Assembly (NCBI GenBank): GCA_016930085.1
Contig: JAFGHO010000049.1
Location: forward strand, 1 to 62,339
DNA length: 62,339 nucleotides
DNA from: Spirochaetales bacterium
GTDB taxonomy: Bacteria; Spirochaetota; Spirochaetia; SZUA-6; JAFGRV01
Reading direction: 5' to 3'
Made by a program: the position numbers and the translations under genes. Positions 49,801-58,240 of the stretch are shown one piece after another. How positions within the stretch are numbered: position 1 is the stretch's first letter; each line of letters begins with the position of its first letter. Below the pieces are notes generated by a model that ran no database searches, was not told the origin of the DNA, and worked only from the letters and a program-made list of their open reading frames with translations.

Positions 49801-52800
49801 CATGGGCAAAGTCGGGCTTCTTCACGACATTACCCTGCCTTTTGGAGGAACTATCAGTCTTGATTATCAGGAACAGGGAAATACTGAAGACATGCCCCAA
49901 AGGAAATGGGTTCTTTCTCAAATGATTCAGGATGATGGACGAAGCGGCCAGGCTCCGGCCGGAACCATTCACACGTATACAACCCGGTTCGAATATGAAA
50001 ACGGAAAATATCATCGTGCACAAAGAGAATTCCTCGGTTTTCAGGTTGTCCGGACTATTTTTGGTGATTCAAGCTCCATCGAAAGAATTTATTCCATTAA
50101 GGATGTTTATGACAAGGGCCTGGTTCTTTGGGAAACATTCGTTTCTTCCACCGGTTCCACACTAAAAGAGACATTTAACACGTATGAGGAAGTGACCAAT
50201 GACGGTCTGGATAACAAGATATCCCAGTTCAATGCCCTGGTAAAGCAGAAGAATCGGATCGTTGATCCGACCGGAAGTAATGATATTGAAACGCAATTGC
50301 TTTTTCAGTATTCCGAAAATGGCAACATTACCCGGCTTGACGATAGCGGGTCCACTCATCATACCGATGACGATTATTACCTTACTATTGAATATGCCAG
50401 CGATTTAAACGGATATCGTCCGGGTTATCCATCGGCTATGGAGGTTTTTCACGGCACAGATCTCATCCGTAAACGGGAAGGTGATTACTATGGCAATGGC
50501 AACCTGAAAAATCTCAGGCTTTATGTTACGGATGATGATTATTATGAATATAAATTTGAATATGATGATTATGGAAATACCACTTATAAAATAAATCCAA
50601 GCGGACTCACAACCAAATATACCTATGACGGCCAGGTCCATCAATTTCTAACACAAATCGATGTTTATAAATCATCTATCTCAACCGGCTACACATCCTC
50701 TATGACCTGGGATTATCCCACCCAAACCAATCTCACGCGAACAGACCAGAACAACCAGACGGAAACCCGGACATATGATTCCCATGGCCGTCTTAAAGAA
50801 ATATTCAGTCCTTATGATGTGGTCGGTGAAACACCTGCCGTGTCCTTTGATTATCCGGAACTTGATGCCGCCCTGTTATACTCGGTGACGCAAAACAAAC
50901 TGCGATTCGATCCATATGACAGCCAGGCTATGACAACCCTCACTTATTGCGACGGTCTGGGACGCATTATACAGACGGCCAAGCAAGGGGAAACCGGCTA
51001 TGGTTCCGGCCGGGTGACCGGATGGAATGTCTCCGGCTCATTGATTTTCGATGCAAAGGGCCGGACCGTGCAGGAAGGCCAGAATCTTTTTGTCCCGGGT
51101 TCCGTGTATCCCGGCATCCAGGAACTCGTCCGTCCAACCACCATCACCTACGACCAATTGGACCGGGTGATCCGAAAAAAATTACCCGACGGCAGTGAAA
51201 TAACCGTAGAATATCTTTTTCAGGATAATATGCAACTGGTCAGAACAACCGACCCTCTGGACAATATTACCGATAGCCTTACAAATGCAAAAGAAAAAAT
51301 CATATCGATTCAAAAACTGAACCAGTCACATAAAATTCTCACATCGGCCCAATATCACTATGACGCCCTCGGACGCCTGACTGAAGCACTGGATCATCAA
51401 GGTAATCCTGTTCGTATCACTTATGATATGCAGGGCAACAGAACCAGTCTCTACAGTCATGATACAGGCCTTACGGAATATTTCTATAACAATTTCGGAT
51501 TATTAAGTCGTAAAATCGATGCGAATTTAAGGCATTCTGGAAAAGCCATAGATTATTCTTATGATGATTTCGAACGCCTGGACACGATCGATTATCCCTC
51601 AAAGCAAAGTTTCGAGGACACGGTCTATCATTATGGTGCTCCGGGGGCTCCCAACAACACCGCAGGCCGGCTGGTTTCTATGACTTATTATGCGGGCAGC
51701 ACCAGCTATGAATACGGGGCATTAGGTGAAACCACATCCATGACCCGCAGTATTCAACGGCAAACCGCTGCCGGTGAAATCAAGACGGCAACCATCGGCT
51801 TTACATACGATTACCTGGGACGTATGGAGACCATTGATTTTCCGGACGGAGAGGTATTAACCTATCAATACGATACCGGCGGACAGGTAAAAAGTGCGAG
51901 CGGAACAAGGGGAACCCTGACCACCCACTATGTCCGGGAAATCGGGTATGATGAATACGGTCAGCGAATTTACATTCAACTGGGAAACATGACAGAGACA
52001 TATTACACCTATGATGAAAACCGGCGCTGGCTGAATAGTATTCTCACAAAGGATGCATACGGCAATAAACTTCAAAATATAAGCTACCAATTCAATGATG
52101 TTGGAAATATTCTGGGGTTCGATAATACATCGGACACCTATACAACGTCCGTGACTTACAATTATGATGACCTTTACCAGCTAACCCGGTCGGAAGGGGT
52201 TCATACTGAAAACCCCTTTGGTTCAGGTGGTTCTGTTGCCTATAAAAGTGAAAATGAGCAGGTCTTTGCCTATGATTCCATCGGTAATGTAATCAGTAAG
52301 GCTTCACAGATCGTAAACAAACCCCAGGTAAGCCAGGGAGACGGACTCAATTATGCCCTGGATTATAAATACTACAGTGATAAACCGCATCAACCGGAAC
52401 GGATCGGCAATATCTGGTATCTCTATGACCTGAACGGTAATGTGGTGGAAGAACGGGAAGGCGGTCATTCTACCGGTGGATGGACCAGCGGAGGTTATCA
52501 TCTCACCATAGAGGATTCCATTTATAAGGTGGATTACGGCTTTGGCCTGGAACGGACCCAAACCCAGGGGAATGAGGACGATGTCTATATGCGGTATTAC
52601 TCATGGGATGAGGAAAACAGGCTTATCGAGACCGTAGAAGAGGATATCTGGGTCACTTATTGTTATGATCCTTCCGGTCAGCGAACGGTTAAATATATCG
52701 AAGGCGGAGAAACCTTGTATTTTGACAGTCTGTGGAGTATTACCGAAGACTATCCTGATTTCCGCCAATCCAAACATATTTATGTGGGAGAAAGCCGCCT

Positions 52801-53731
52801 AGCTACCAAGATGACCATTGAAGATGATACCGGTATATACTATGAAAAGGCCAATACTTATTATTACCATACCGACCACCTGGGAAGCGCCCAATATATA
52901 ACAGATCCCGACGGAGAGGTCTTCGAGCACCTGGAATATACCCCCCACGGCGAATTGTGGATAGAGGAGTTTGCCGAATCCAGCGGCAAGATCCGCTTCC
53001 GCTTTACCGGCAAGGAGCTGGACGAGGAAACGGGCAATTATTACATGGGTGCCCGATACCTGGACCCCAAGCGGGTCAGGTGGATCTCTGCCGACCCTGC
53101 GGGAAGCGAACTGCTCGATCCGAACCGGGAGGATTTCAATTTTCTGGAATCCCTCAACTGGTATGTGTATTGTGATAACAATCCGGTTATATACAGGGAT
53201 CCGAATGGGTTGGCCAAAGGTGATACTTTAAATAAATTTAATTTTGTGGCAATAAGAGACTATAAATTTAAGAAAAAACAGGGTACATATATAAATCCTA
53301 AAACTGGTAAACAGAAAAATTATAATATCATAAAAATCCCCGAACATACTCAAATTCCAGGCACCGGATCGGAAACTCAAGCACCCATCTATTTTAGAGA
53401 ACATGGAAAACCCAAGCATCGTGAAATGATGCTTGAAAAATGTCTGGAAATGGCAGAGAGTGGAAAATACAAAGCGGTATATGCAGATTTTGCATTAAGA
53501 GATGTCGGTTTTGATGCCAGGTATACATACAGCAGGAAAGAACCTGATATTATTGGTATTACAAATGAGGGAAAATTTCATACATGGGAAGTAGCAAGTC
53601 AATCACAAACACCACCACGAACTTCGAGAAATAGGCTTAAAGAATGGTATCACAGAAGATTGATTTATAAAGTTGAAAAAATTATCGATACCGGCAAGGT
53701 AGAAAGGGGTGGTATCCTTTATCCTTATTAG
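43883..53731 (+). CDS. Giant SpvB/TcdB/Rhs secreted protein with nuclease-like C-terminal tip
   Basis: A 3282-residue exported protein with a signal peptide (1-30), a ZU5-like/early beta region, then an SpvB domain (FQIPLRVPQGRGEATPHLALSYN). Five or more FG-GAP-type calcium repeats follow (for example LMDLNGDGLSDMV, LEDVNGDGLLDQV), then a TcdB-middle-like part (TISLDYQEQGN ... RKWVLSQMIQDDG) and Rhs/YD repeats, ending in the Rhs core motif YYMGARYLDP and IYRDPNGL. The core should form a closed cage around the tip. The last 170 residues are AT-rich and unrelated to the core; their REHGKPKHREMM, KEPDIIG (D3222) and WEVASQ (E3236) fit a PD-(D/E)xK nuclease fold with the lysine changed to A. No immunity gene follows the stop. 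Role as a contact-dependent toxin is inference. Confidence 0.9.
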   Translation: MKNSLNKITAYIVTICFAFMSLPVYSNPGESVSANTTLQAAIDITAENNETYSEWVYPQKAAFLEYEGVGLFLPAGSVKKPIEITIEKLSRVNLLPGTMRNSTAGAAGFRFGPHGTVFQRDIFIGMPYSPEIVNSKTALSNLFTYFFNEKINRWERLNRISVDKDKFLVTSRTNHFTDMVNTTLQLPDLPQGMDFDINSIKDLKAANPIEGIPQIQGLEADNSGAASFQIPLRVPQGRGEATPHLALSYNSESQNGWLGRGFDINFSQITTDTKFGLPIYTDSDTYVLDGENLVLFSDYDEPDVYRLRKEESFQQIRHYERDNYWTVASKDGSVRTYGTGNGWIGPNRSDRNQIYQWYITREEDNNGNSVDYSYRYDDGNRYTYLNRIDYSGYYSIRFLADNTSRLDRRIDSRGHFASKMVERLDRIEIYYNDSKRIRAYQFNYRINEFGQSQLESYTEEDGNGKDFYTYEFNYFGLNERSGSTTENPRYDAFSEEEKWSASSNANFQGLDQKVAASIGGSLYAGVQIWVPKIWGKKTIASFGVRGAVDTGFDFSKSTLMDLNGDGLSDMVWKDVGFLYYYPNQSGPFQDSNHMGFNLVSDQLSNVGTLMNKGTQNSFSLGVTGTLLGASLGISKIFSWSEGQSTFADVDADGYMDIVQINPINSSDWLRNNGNGSFEATRWEFEGDETTQTDIDENQLNEFQRTYYRQDPLRRWSVYYPGRITITNSVSLIDPSGGSSDGVSADTYLGNSPWSIELGSGQSSITQERNWNINQGDKIYFHLDPGDDERGDSVEWETTIKYNRIAYFNGATEGALFLPPKSNNGGYPKSDNRFRPIYEQEEGTSHYLLRSNWGDYATPSVYKALVENYYFIPQAIPGDIFKKIYSMADIGGLAIGPNSEKPKLLMGYPYIPEKDLYVRRGTHADGFITNLIRTIKEGGKLSDTELDSITYYKSFDNSDVGVYTDGNGNTSYRQARRTEPAARINTARTGNYGDLIYQNFDTPGEYREILLDRVYHSASPNTLLYSIWLSNETGNWSVYGEYPDQSRFPLNSRNTGASGVILNDGGLERKYTLSGKSFLLEEVSSSLYEQAVEQEYMNGVQPADFSALGLIEIPAAFYNDIYDNVATADERTLLDTAFVPVTVNGADVYSLEQQGLSDPDLLTIHRLFDDATIGDGITFNQFPDNEKRIILLSQAEYNSIRSYFSDALFTSSFNRLTIPGATEDDPDTYWYIPNSTSGSGALSDLYYLMYRDWELFPYYRESGGNRILRSNLPAHVPEGWKDIVSALWQNRDYYSWETLTLTIDMGANAILDVEDGYTLPSGKKFPDIAPGVKNLPSGSEAGRVTFIALNNQNRSLIYEGYVPVFNSTRDYDTRDMVVYPDDIFPMEEVDENANLPDLEGIDFDDFSGGNMGWFYNIWCGYHPFKRELIGTYVKQNKDEEYVIPNYTISVVINRNPDPESNDYNQILISETGVPPDTTEISRDAWIGEISSYSKPELDDNGNNTNLEVMFAPFIYESVMSPCRKGGDAFYNVPKGSSAFSGGNLSTINRSKSDATDVNGGLQVGPVSGNFSRNDGTSWQYAGLMDLNGDRYPDILIEPQDGGENAQYISGYKGKFTNSGTVKLLFDRMSEYDNLTFGFGATAGGGSAGMTCYMSDKARFKLSLMNQGDDDNQGGGASGSAGLNGTLGQGIQTCGLMDINGDGLPDHISRNGTGDFSVILNTGMETDWESATWSGGMDTDLADWSYSQNDDSAFRIACESAGLSYNNNGSYGATASLGIQNFGVNAGYTGNCDKTAFRLEDVNGDGLLDQVGKDPDEAFFRVRFNLGDTFSTQTTCLYRPPWNVTNISELLYDAIMEDLSLIGSQMRGLTLAGASLGIPVVSDISRIGNQFLEAINPFGVDDVLDYSSGVSINLGADVTFEWNWFLIALVLTPGVNGTYATTTTSLQFTDINGDGLPDHVMKLPREDFVRVKTNIMGKVGLLHDITLPFGGTISLDYQEQGNTEDMPQRKWVLSQMIQDDGRSGQAPAGTIHTYTTRFEYENGKYHRAQREFLGFQVVRTIFGDSSSIERIYSIKDVYDKGLVLWETFVSSTGSTLKETFNTYEEVTNDGLDNKISQFNALVKQKNRIVDPTGSNDIETQLLFQYSENGNITRLDDSGSTHHTDDDYYLTIEYASDLNGYRPGYPSAMEVFHGTDLIRKREGDYYGNGNLKNLRLYVTDDDYYEYKFEYDDYGNTTYKINPSGLTTKYTYDGQVHQFLTQIDVYKSSISTGYTSSMTWDYPTQTNLTRTDQNNQTETRTYDSHGRLKEIFSPYDVVGETPAVSFDYPELDAALLYSVTQNKLRFDPYDSQAMTTLTYCDGLGRIIQTAKQGETGYGSGRVTGWNVSGSLIFDAKGRTVQEGQNLFVPGSVYPGIQELVRPTTITYDQLDRVIRKKLPDGSEITVEYLFQDNMQLVRTTDPLDNITDSLTNAKEKIISIQKLNQSHKILTSAQYHYDALGRLTEALDHQGNPVRITYDMQGNRTSLYSHDTGLTEYFYNNFGLLSRKIDANLRHSGKAIDYSYDDFERLDTIDYPSKQSFEDTVYHYGAPGAPNNTAGRLVSMTYYAGSTSYEYGALGETTSMTRSIQRQTAAGEIKTATIGFTYDYLGRMETIDFPDGEVLTYQYDTGGQVKSASGTRGTLTTHYVREIGYDEYGQRIYIQLGNMTETYYTYDENRRWLNSILTKDAYGNKLQNISYQFNDVGNILGFDNTSDTYTTSVTYNYDDLYQLTRSEGVHTENPFGSGGSVAYKSENEQVFAYDSIGNVISKASQIVNKPQVSQGDGLNYALDYKYYSDKPHQPERIGNIWYLYDLNGNVVEEREGGHSTGGWTSGGYHLTIEDSIYKVDYGFGLERTQTQGNEDDVYMRYYSWDEENRLIETVEEDIWVTYCYDPSGQRTVKYIEGGETLYFDSLWSITEDYPDFRQSKHIYVGESRLATKMTIEDDTGIYYEKANTYYYHTDHLGSAQYITDPDGEVFEHLEYTPHGELWIEEFAESSGKIRFRFTGKELDEETGNYYMGARYLDPKRVRWISADPAGSELLDPNREDFNFLESLNWYVYCDNNPVIYRDPNGLAKGDTLNKFNFVAIRDYKFKKKQGTYINPKTGKQKNYNIIKIPEHTQIPGTGSETQAPIYFREHGKPKHREMMLEKCLEMAESGKYKAVYADFALRDVGFDARYTYSRKEPDIIGITNEGKFHTWEVASQSQTPPRTSRNRLKEWYHRRLIYKVEKIIDTGKVERGGILYPY

Positions 53732-53852
53732 AAAATGAATAATTTATTATGAATAAAAGACGCCATGGAGAACAACATTAGTACCCCCATAAACCAGCCC
53801 GATTTATACTATTTGGGTAGCTTATTTCTGCGGAATATTTTTAAAATCCAGT

Positions 53853-54497
53853 TCAAAAATCGCAGGAAATGAGTCCCACATAGCATTGCGCGATAAGCAG
53901 CGCGTCGAGAATATCGACGGAGCCGCTTCCGTTCACGTCGGCGCAGGGCGGCGTAAACAGCCCGATAACGCCCACGTAGGTCTGCGCGACGATCAACGCG
54001 TCGGCAATGGTGATTTCGCCGTCTTCATTGGCGTCCCCGTAAATCCCGCTCGGGCAGTCGGGGTCGGTCGTCGGTAAAGCGGCCGGGGACGGGGATTGAG
54101 TCGGCGAATCGCTGACCGTGAACTCTTTCATGTTGCTCGTCCCGGCGGATGTGACGACGTACACGAGATACACGCCGTCGGACACCATGCGCGAAGGTGA
54201 GGCGCACGGGGGGTCCGAATAGTAACACTCCGGATTCACCGCCTGAGGCACGTCAAAGAGAAGCTTGAGCCCGTCCGGGGAGGAGGCGGTAATCCGCGCC
54301 TCATAAAGCATACTCATCAGCGCGTCCCGGAAATAAATCACATTGCCGGAAGAAAGAAATCCCGTTCCGGTAATCGTCACCTCCGTACCGACCGGTCCGC
54401 TTTCCGGACTGATGGATGTGATTGCGGGTGCCTGTGCATACAGCGGAACTGCAAACACACACAGGATACTCAAAAAAAGATACGTTTTCCTTTTCAT
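53853..54497 (-). CDS. Secreted IPT/TIG-dockerin protein
   Basis: A 214-residue exported protein: signal peptide (1-21), an IPT/TIG-like domain (about 24-130, ITSISPESGPVGTEVTITGTGF), a short P/S/T linker and a dockerin (about 150-214) with F-hands DANEDGEITIADALIVAQTY and DVNGSGSVDILDALLIAQCY. It is a shorter relative of the 38110-39639 protein without fibronectin or InlB-like domains. No catalytic domain is seen. It converges on the Rhs gene with a gap of 121 bases in which no terminator is clear. Confidence 0.88.
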   Translation of the reverse strand: MKRKTYLFLSILCVFAVPLYAQAPAITSISPESGPVGTEVTITGTGFLSSGNVIYFRDALMSMLYEARITASSPDGLKLLFDVPQAVNPECYYSDPPCASPSRMVSDGVYLVYVVTSAGTSNMKEFTVSDSPTQSPSPAALPTTDPDCPSGIYGDANEDGEITIADALIVAQTYVGVIGLFTPPCADVNGSGSVDILDALLIAQCYVGLISCDF

Positions 54498-54931
54498 TTT
54501 GCTTTTTTCCTTTCATATAATCCGGGTATTCGCGCAAGCCTCGTGCAAACATCGATGTCAATAAAACCGTGTTTCGCATTCGGCGGCGGAGTTTTGTAAT
54601 ACCGGCGCAACAATCATGAATCAACCATACTCCTGATACGGTACTGACTTCTTTGCAGCACATACTGCTATTTTTTCAAGTGCCCTATTCTACACATTTT
54701 TTTTCAAAAAAAAATCGGCTTTTGGATGAAATACCGCTAAGTGATTCGACCTATGAAAAATATCGTAATTCCCATGTTCCCGGGAAGGGCTATCGCAGGT
54801 AATTGGGGGCAAAACAAAAACGACATATCGGCCCGATGAAAAAACGTCCATAGCTATCCGCACGGACGACCATTTGTTTCTTTTCGTCTATAATTGATGG
54901 AAAAATAATCTGGCGGAAAGGAAACAATGCT
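54498..54931. other. Divergent intergenic region between two dockerin genes
   Basis: It must hold promoters for the minus-strand IPT protein and the plus-strand cohesin-like protein. A TATAAT hexamer (54889-54894) lies 37 bases before the latter, without a good -35 partner. Short inverted repeats (for example CGTCC and GGACG around 54846-54867) are present. Nothing matched a known riboswitch. Confidence 0.4.
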
Positions 54932-56353
54932 ATGTGTAAAAAAAATGATACATTATTATCAATGGCTTTCGTATTATTTTTTCTGCTTTTCCTGTGTACC
55001 GGAAATACCATGGTTTTGGCGCAGGTATCGACACCCAGTCCCACCCCCGTCCCCGCCGTTACCTGTCAGCCGTGTATATTCAATGCAAGCGGGTATGTGA
55101 GAAGCAGTACCACAAACGCGGGGATAAGCGGCGCCTCCATTACGGCGGTTGGCAGTATGGGAACAAGGAGTACGACGACGGACAGTACCGGGTATTACAG
55201 TCTGAATGTCGCCAATTGCATGTCCGGCGATAATGTCGATTTTACGATAACTGCGCCGGGATATGAAGACCTTATCACCGGGCGGGGGGTTCTGTGCTCT
55301 TCCACCATCGATTTCCTGATGGACCCGGTAACCCAGGAAACGACACCCGATCCGACTCCCGTCAATACCCCCGGCAAAACCTGCGCGCCCTGTATATTCG
55401 AGGCAAGCGGGTATGTACGAAGCAGTACGACAAACCTGGGAATAAGCGGCGCTTCACTCACCGGTGTCGCGGACCTTGGAACGACAAACACGACAACGGA
55501 CAGCACAGGGTTCTACCGGCTGCGTGTTTACAACTGTATGCCCGGCGATATCGTCGATTTTACGATAACCGCGCCCGGGTATGCGGATCTCATTACCAGC
55601 CTGGGGGTTCAATGCTCTTCCACCATCGATTTCCTGATGGACCCGATAAGCCAGGATTCGGCCGGGGATGTCTGGTTTGTTCCGGAACACAAGACCCATA
55701 CCATGCTCGACCTCACCTATTTCGGCGACACCATACCGATCGATCCGTCACTGATTCCAATCGCCATTATCGGTCCCTATACTTTTACAAATGAAGTCCT
55801 TATAAACAGCGGAAATCAGGTTCTTGGTGAATACGAATTTACCATTACCTTTGACAGTTCCGTAGCCGTCATAAATACAAACGAGGGAACGAACGGCGTC
55901 ACGGCGGGTGCGGATGGATTCGTGAGTGCGGTCCATACGGAAACCACGGGCGAGCTTTCGGTGAGCGGATTCGATGCAACAGGAAAGGGTCCGGGTTCGA
56001 CGTTACATGTCCTTACCATTCACTGGCTTGCCAGGTCGTACAGCGGGACGACAACCCTCCACATTGGTGTGACAACGTTAACGGATACAAGCTCAAACAG
56101 TATAGGCGCTCCGCGGGGACATGACGGCTCGATCGAGATTGTCACTGTTTCCTGCACCCTTACAGGCGATGTCGACAACAGCGGGAGGATCGATATCGTC
56201 GATGCCCTTATGCTGGCGCAGTATTATGTCGGTCTGAATCCACCGGGAATCGATCTCGTATGCGGGGACGTTAATCACTCGGGTACAATAAATATAGTCG
56301 ATGCCCTTTTAATTGCACAATATTACGTCGGGCTTATATCAAGTTTCCCGTAA
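54932..56353 (+). CDS. Secreted protein with two carboxypeptidase-regulatory-like domains, a cohesin-like domain and a dockerin
   Basis: A 473-residue exported protein (signal peptide about 1-33). Two near-identical units of about 106 residues (from about 47 and 153, each CxPCIFxASGYVRSSTTN to STIDFLMDP) look like carboxypeptidase-regulatory (CarboxypepD_reg-like) beta domains. Residues 248-400 (EYEFTITFDSSVAVINTNEG, then VSGFDATGKGPGSTLHVLTIHWLA) follow the strand pattern of cohesins. A dockerin (about 410-473) closes the protein. A cohesin and a dockerin in one chain would allow chains of these proteins to bind each other. The cohesin call rests on pattern alone. Confidence 0.75.
   Translation: MCKKNDTLLSMAFVLFFLLFLCTGNTMVLAQVSTPSPTPVPAVTCQPCIFNASGYVRSSTTNAGISGASITAVGSMGTRSTTTDSTGYYSLNVANCMSGDNVDFTITAPGYEDLITGRGVLCSSTIDFLMDPVTQETTPDPTPVNTPGKTCAPCIFEASGYVRSSTTNLGISGASLTGVADLGTTNTTTDSTGFYRLRVYNCMPGDIVDFTITAPGYADLITSLGVQCSSTIDFLMDPISQDSAGDVWFVPEHKTHTMLDLTYFGDTIPIDPSLIPIAIIGPYTFTNEVLINSGNQVLGEYEFTITFDSSVAVINTNEGTNGVTAGADGFVSAVHTETTGELSVSGFDATGKGPGSTLHVLTIHWLARSYSGTTTLHIGVTTLTDTSSNSIGAPRGHDGSIEIVTVSCTLTGDVDNSGRIDIVDALMLAQYYVGLNPPGIDLVCGDVNHSGTINIVDALLIAQYYVGLISSFP
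55073..55648 (+). repeat. In-frame tandem duplication (318-bp period)
   Basis: Two copies starting at 55073 and 55391 code for the two carboxypeptidase-regulatory-like domains. The DNA is still closely similar (shared GCAAGCGGGTATGT blocks), which suggests a recent duplication or ongoing homogenisation. Confidence 0.85.
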
Positions 56354-57005
56354 GACACGATTCCGATGTTGACAATATTGCCGATCGTCCGCAATTCCTG
56401 ATGAAGCAAAAATGCCGTTGGATGTAATTATTTGTCCAGGTTATAATATATTTTTTACCGTCCGGATATTGCACTTTTTTTAAAACAAGTTATAATGGTA
56501 AAAAGGTTTTTTTTGAAACTTTTTCAACAGGAAGACCCCCGGCAGCCTGTTTCGGCGGCACCGGGGGCAGGTCCGGGACGGCACTTGGCTATGGGAACCC
56601 GTTACGCAATCCCTTTTAAAATAATGGTAAATGTGGAAAGGGGAGGTGTGCGTTTTTGGCTTTTCGGGTGACGATGTCCGTAAGATAGGAATATGGTTTG
56701 TCTGTGGTAGTGCCGCAGCGAGGAAGCGGATGGGAAAGAGAGGGTTGTTTTAGCGGGATTGATGCGACGGAAGGGATGGAAAGAAAACAGGGGCTGTTGC
56801 GTGCCTGTTGTTGTCGAGGATTTTCGGCGCGTTTGGTTTTAAGACAGAGTGCGGGGCTGTCATCCAAAAAGTTGACATTATTTTCGTCAAATGCCGGATA
56901 GCAGGTTAATTCCTTATGTATATAGTATTTGTTTGGTGTTATTTTTTTATACGATAATTACACGTGAAATTAGTTATAAATCCTTACGGAATATTCTAAT
57001 TTGGC
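56354..57005. other. 650-bp intergenic region with a degenerate repeat copy
   Basis: Apart from repeat copy A (56438-56612) the region contains a purine-rich stretch (about 56690-56810), in which short frames are open on both strands, and an AT-rich end. No convincing gene, terminator or structured RNA was seen. Confidence 0.5.
56438..56612 (+). repeat. Degenerate intergenic repeat, copy A
   Basis: Shares the blocks TTTTTTACCGTCCGGATATTG, GAAACTTTTTCAACAG and CCGGCAGCCTGTTTCGGCGG with copies at 59898-60050 and 62041-62105, always downstream of a dockerin protein gene. All copies have the same orientation. No coding potential was recognised. Confidence 0.7.
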
Positions 57006-57674
57006 TTGTTTGCATTGTCGAGAAATTTATATAACGCTTTTCCCGCCAGACGAAATCGTATTTATCAGGAGGTACTGCAACTGAACACACTCGAAAATGA
57101 TTCTCTTATATTCGGCTTGAATAAAAACTCTACTATAAACGACCTAAAACAGTCGTATCGATTATTATTGAAGAAATACCATCCTGACTTACATGCCGGT
57201 AACAGGGAGTATGATCTTAAAATACTCGGTATCATCAATGCATATCATAGATTGCTGAAACAATTTTCAAACGCTTCCGAAAACAGCACCGGACCTGATT
57301 CAACCGACATTAAAAATACTTCCGATACCGGCCTGGTAAAGCATAAAGATCCGGCATATGCCTATTATAAAAAGGGAATTGCTTATTATAACAAATTATT
57401 TTCCATTGATCCGCTCGACTGGCTTAAATTGCGAAAGGCGGAAATGAACCGCAAACGAAATCAATCGAGCGGCAATAACAATCAAACACTATTGACAATA
57501 GAGGAATTGCTTCATAATACAAGCAGAGGAATATATTATTTTACTATCGTTACCACATATTATCCGCAATCCGCATGGGCGTCAGATTCAACAGAAAAGA
57601 TAAATTACCTGAACAGGAATTTGAAAGAATATCTGAAAACAAAGAATTATTTGACAAATAAAAATGCCGATTAA
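57006..57674 (+). CDS. J-domain (DnaJ-like) protein
   Basis: The N-terminal region carries a J domain (about residues 29-90) with the HPD motif H59-P60-D61 in KKYHPDLH, which stimulates Hsp70 ATPase. The remainder is helical with no zinc-finger or C-terminal peptide-binding domain, so this is a type III co-chaperone of unknown client. The start is uncertain: the TTG at 57006 lacks a ribosome binding site, while AGGAGG at 57067-57072 is eight bases before an in-frame CTG at 57081 that would begin just before the J domain. Confidence 0.75.
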   Translation: MFALSRNLYNAFPARRNRIYQEVLQLNTLENDSLIFGLNKNSTINDLKQSYRLLLKKYHPDLHAGNREYDLKILGIINAYHRLLKQFSNASENSTGPDSTDIKNTSDTGLVKHKDPAYAYYKKGIAYYNKLFSIDPLDWLKLRKAEMNRKRNQSSGNNNQTLLTIEELLHNTSRGIYYFTIVTTYYPQSAWASDSTEKINYLNRNLKEYLKTKNYLTNKNAD

Positions 57675-57830
57675 CCCGAATGATTTTTTATACTGTTGAG
57701 ATGGCTTATTATACCACTTTCAAAAAACCCGGCAGTACCTGAATTTGTTCGGTACTATGATAGAAAAGGAGGATAAACTCCCGGCTCCGGCAGCCCCGGA
57801 CCGTTATATCACATTAATCGTATAAAAGGA

Positions 57831-58157
57831 GTACTTATATTTGGCTATGATCCGATACGGCCGTTGACGGCATCGGAAAATGATGCCGTCACCTATTTTA
57901 CCGCCCGCGACTTGCTGGAACAGAAGGTTCACCCGGTAATTTCCCTCCGGGAACTTCCCGAAGTCAATAAAATACTGAATAAACAGACAAACGGCGGTTT
58001 CTGGAGCATCAGGAAAAAGACGGATTGTGGAAGATATCATATTCGAATATACACAGGAATACGCACACATCGAAAACCGAAGAAGCGCAGTTATGGATTA
58101 CATTGGTAATTTGAAAAATATTGAAAAGAATTTTGCCGGTTTTATGACTGATAGGAA
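57831..58157 (+). pseudogene. Decayed gene with a frameshift (prenyltransferase/terpene-cyclase-repeat-like)
   Basis: One frame reads YDPIRPLTASENDAVTYFTA, then RDLLEQ and LPEVNKILNKQTNGGFWS up to about 58010; the next frame continues with IFEYTQEYAHIENRRSA and IGNLKNIEKN to about 58140. The first part resembles hypothetical proteins with squalene/prenyltransferase-type repeats (F-T-x-R-D-L, then L-x-x-Q-x-x-G-x-W). There is no usable start and a frame change, so it is probably a remnant. Identity is low-certainty. Confidence 0.45.
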
Positions 58158-58240
58158 AACACCAGTGTTGGCCGTTCATTACTACATCAATAAATACAGT
58201 ATAACCATTATACTCCTTTTGGGAGAAAGATCTGAATGAT

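Noticed and set aside
54498..54931. Structured leader or c-di-GMP riboswitch before the cohesin-like gene
   Set aside because: Short inverted repeats are present but the conserved riboswitch core bases are not.
56616..56901. Overlapping small frames on both strands
   Set aside because: Purine-rich composition keeps several frames open; there is no start signal, and neither product resembles a protein family.
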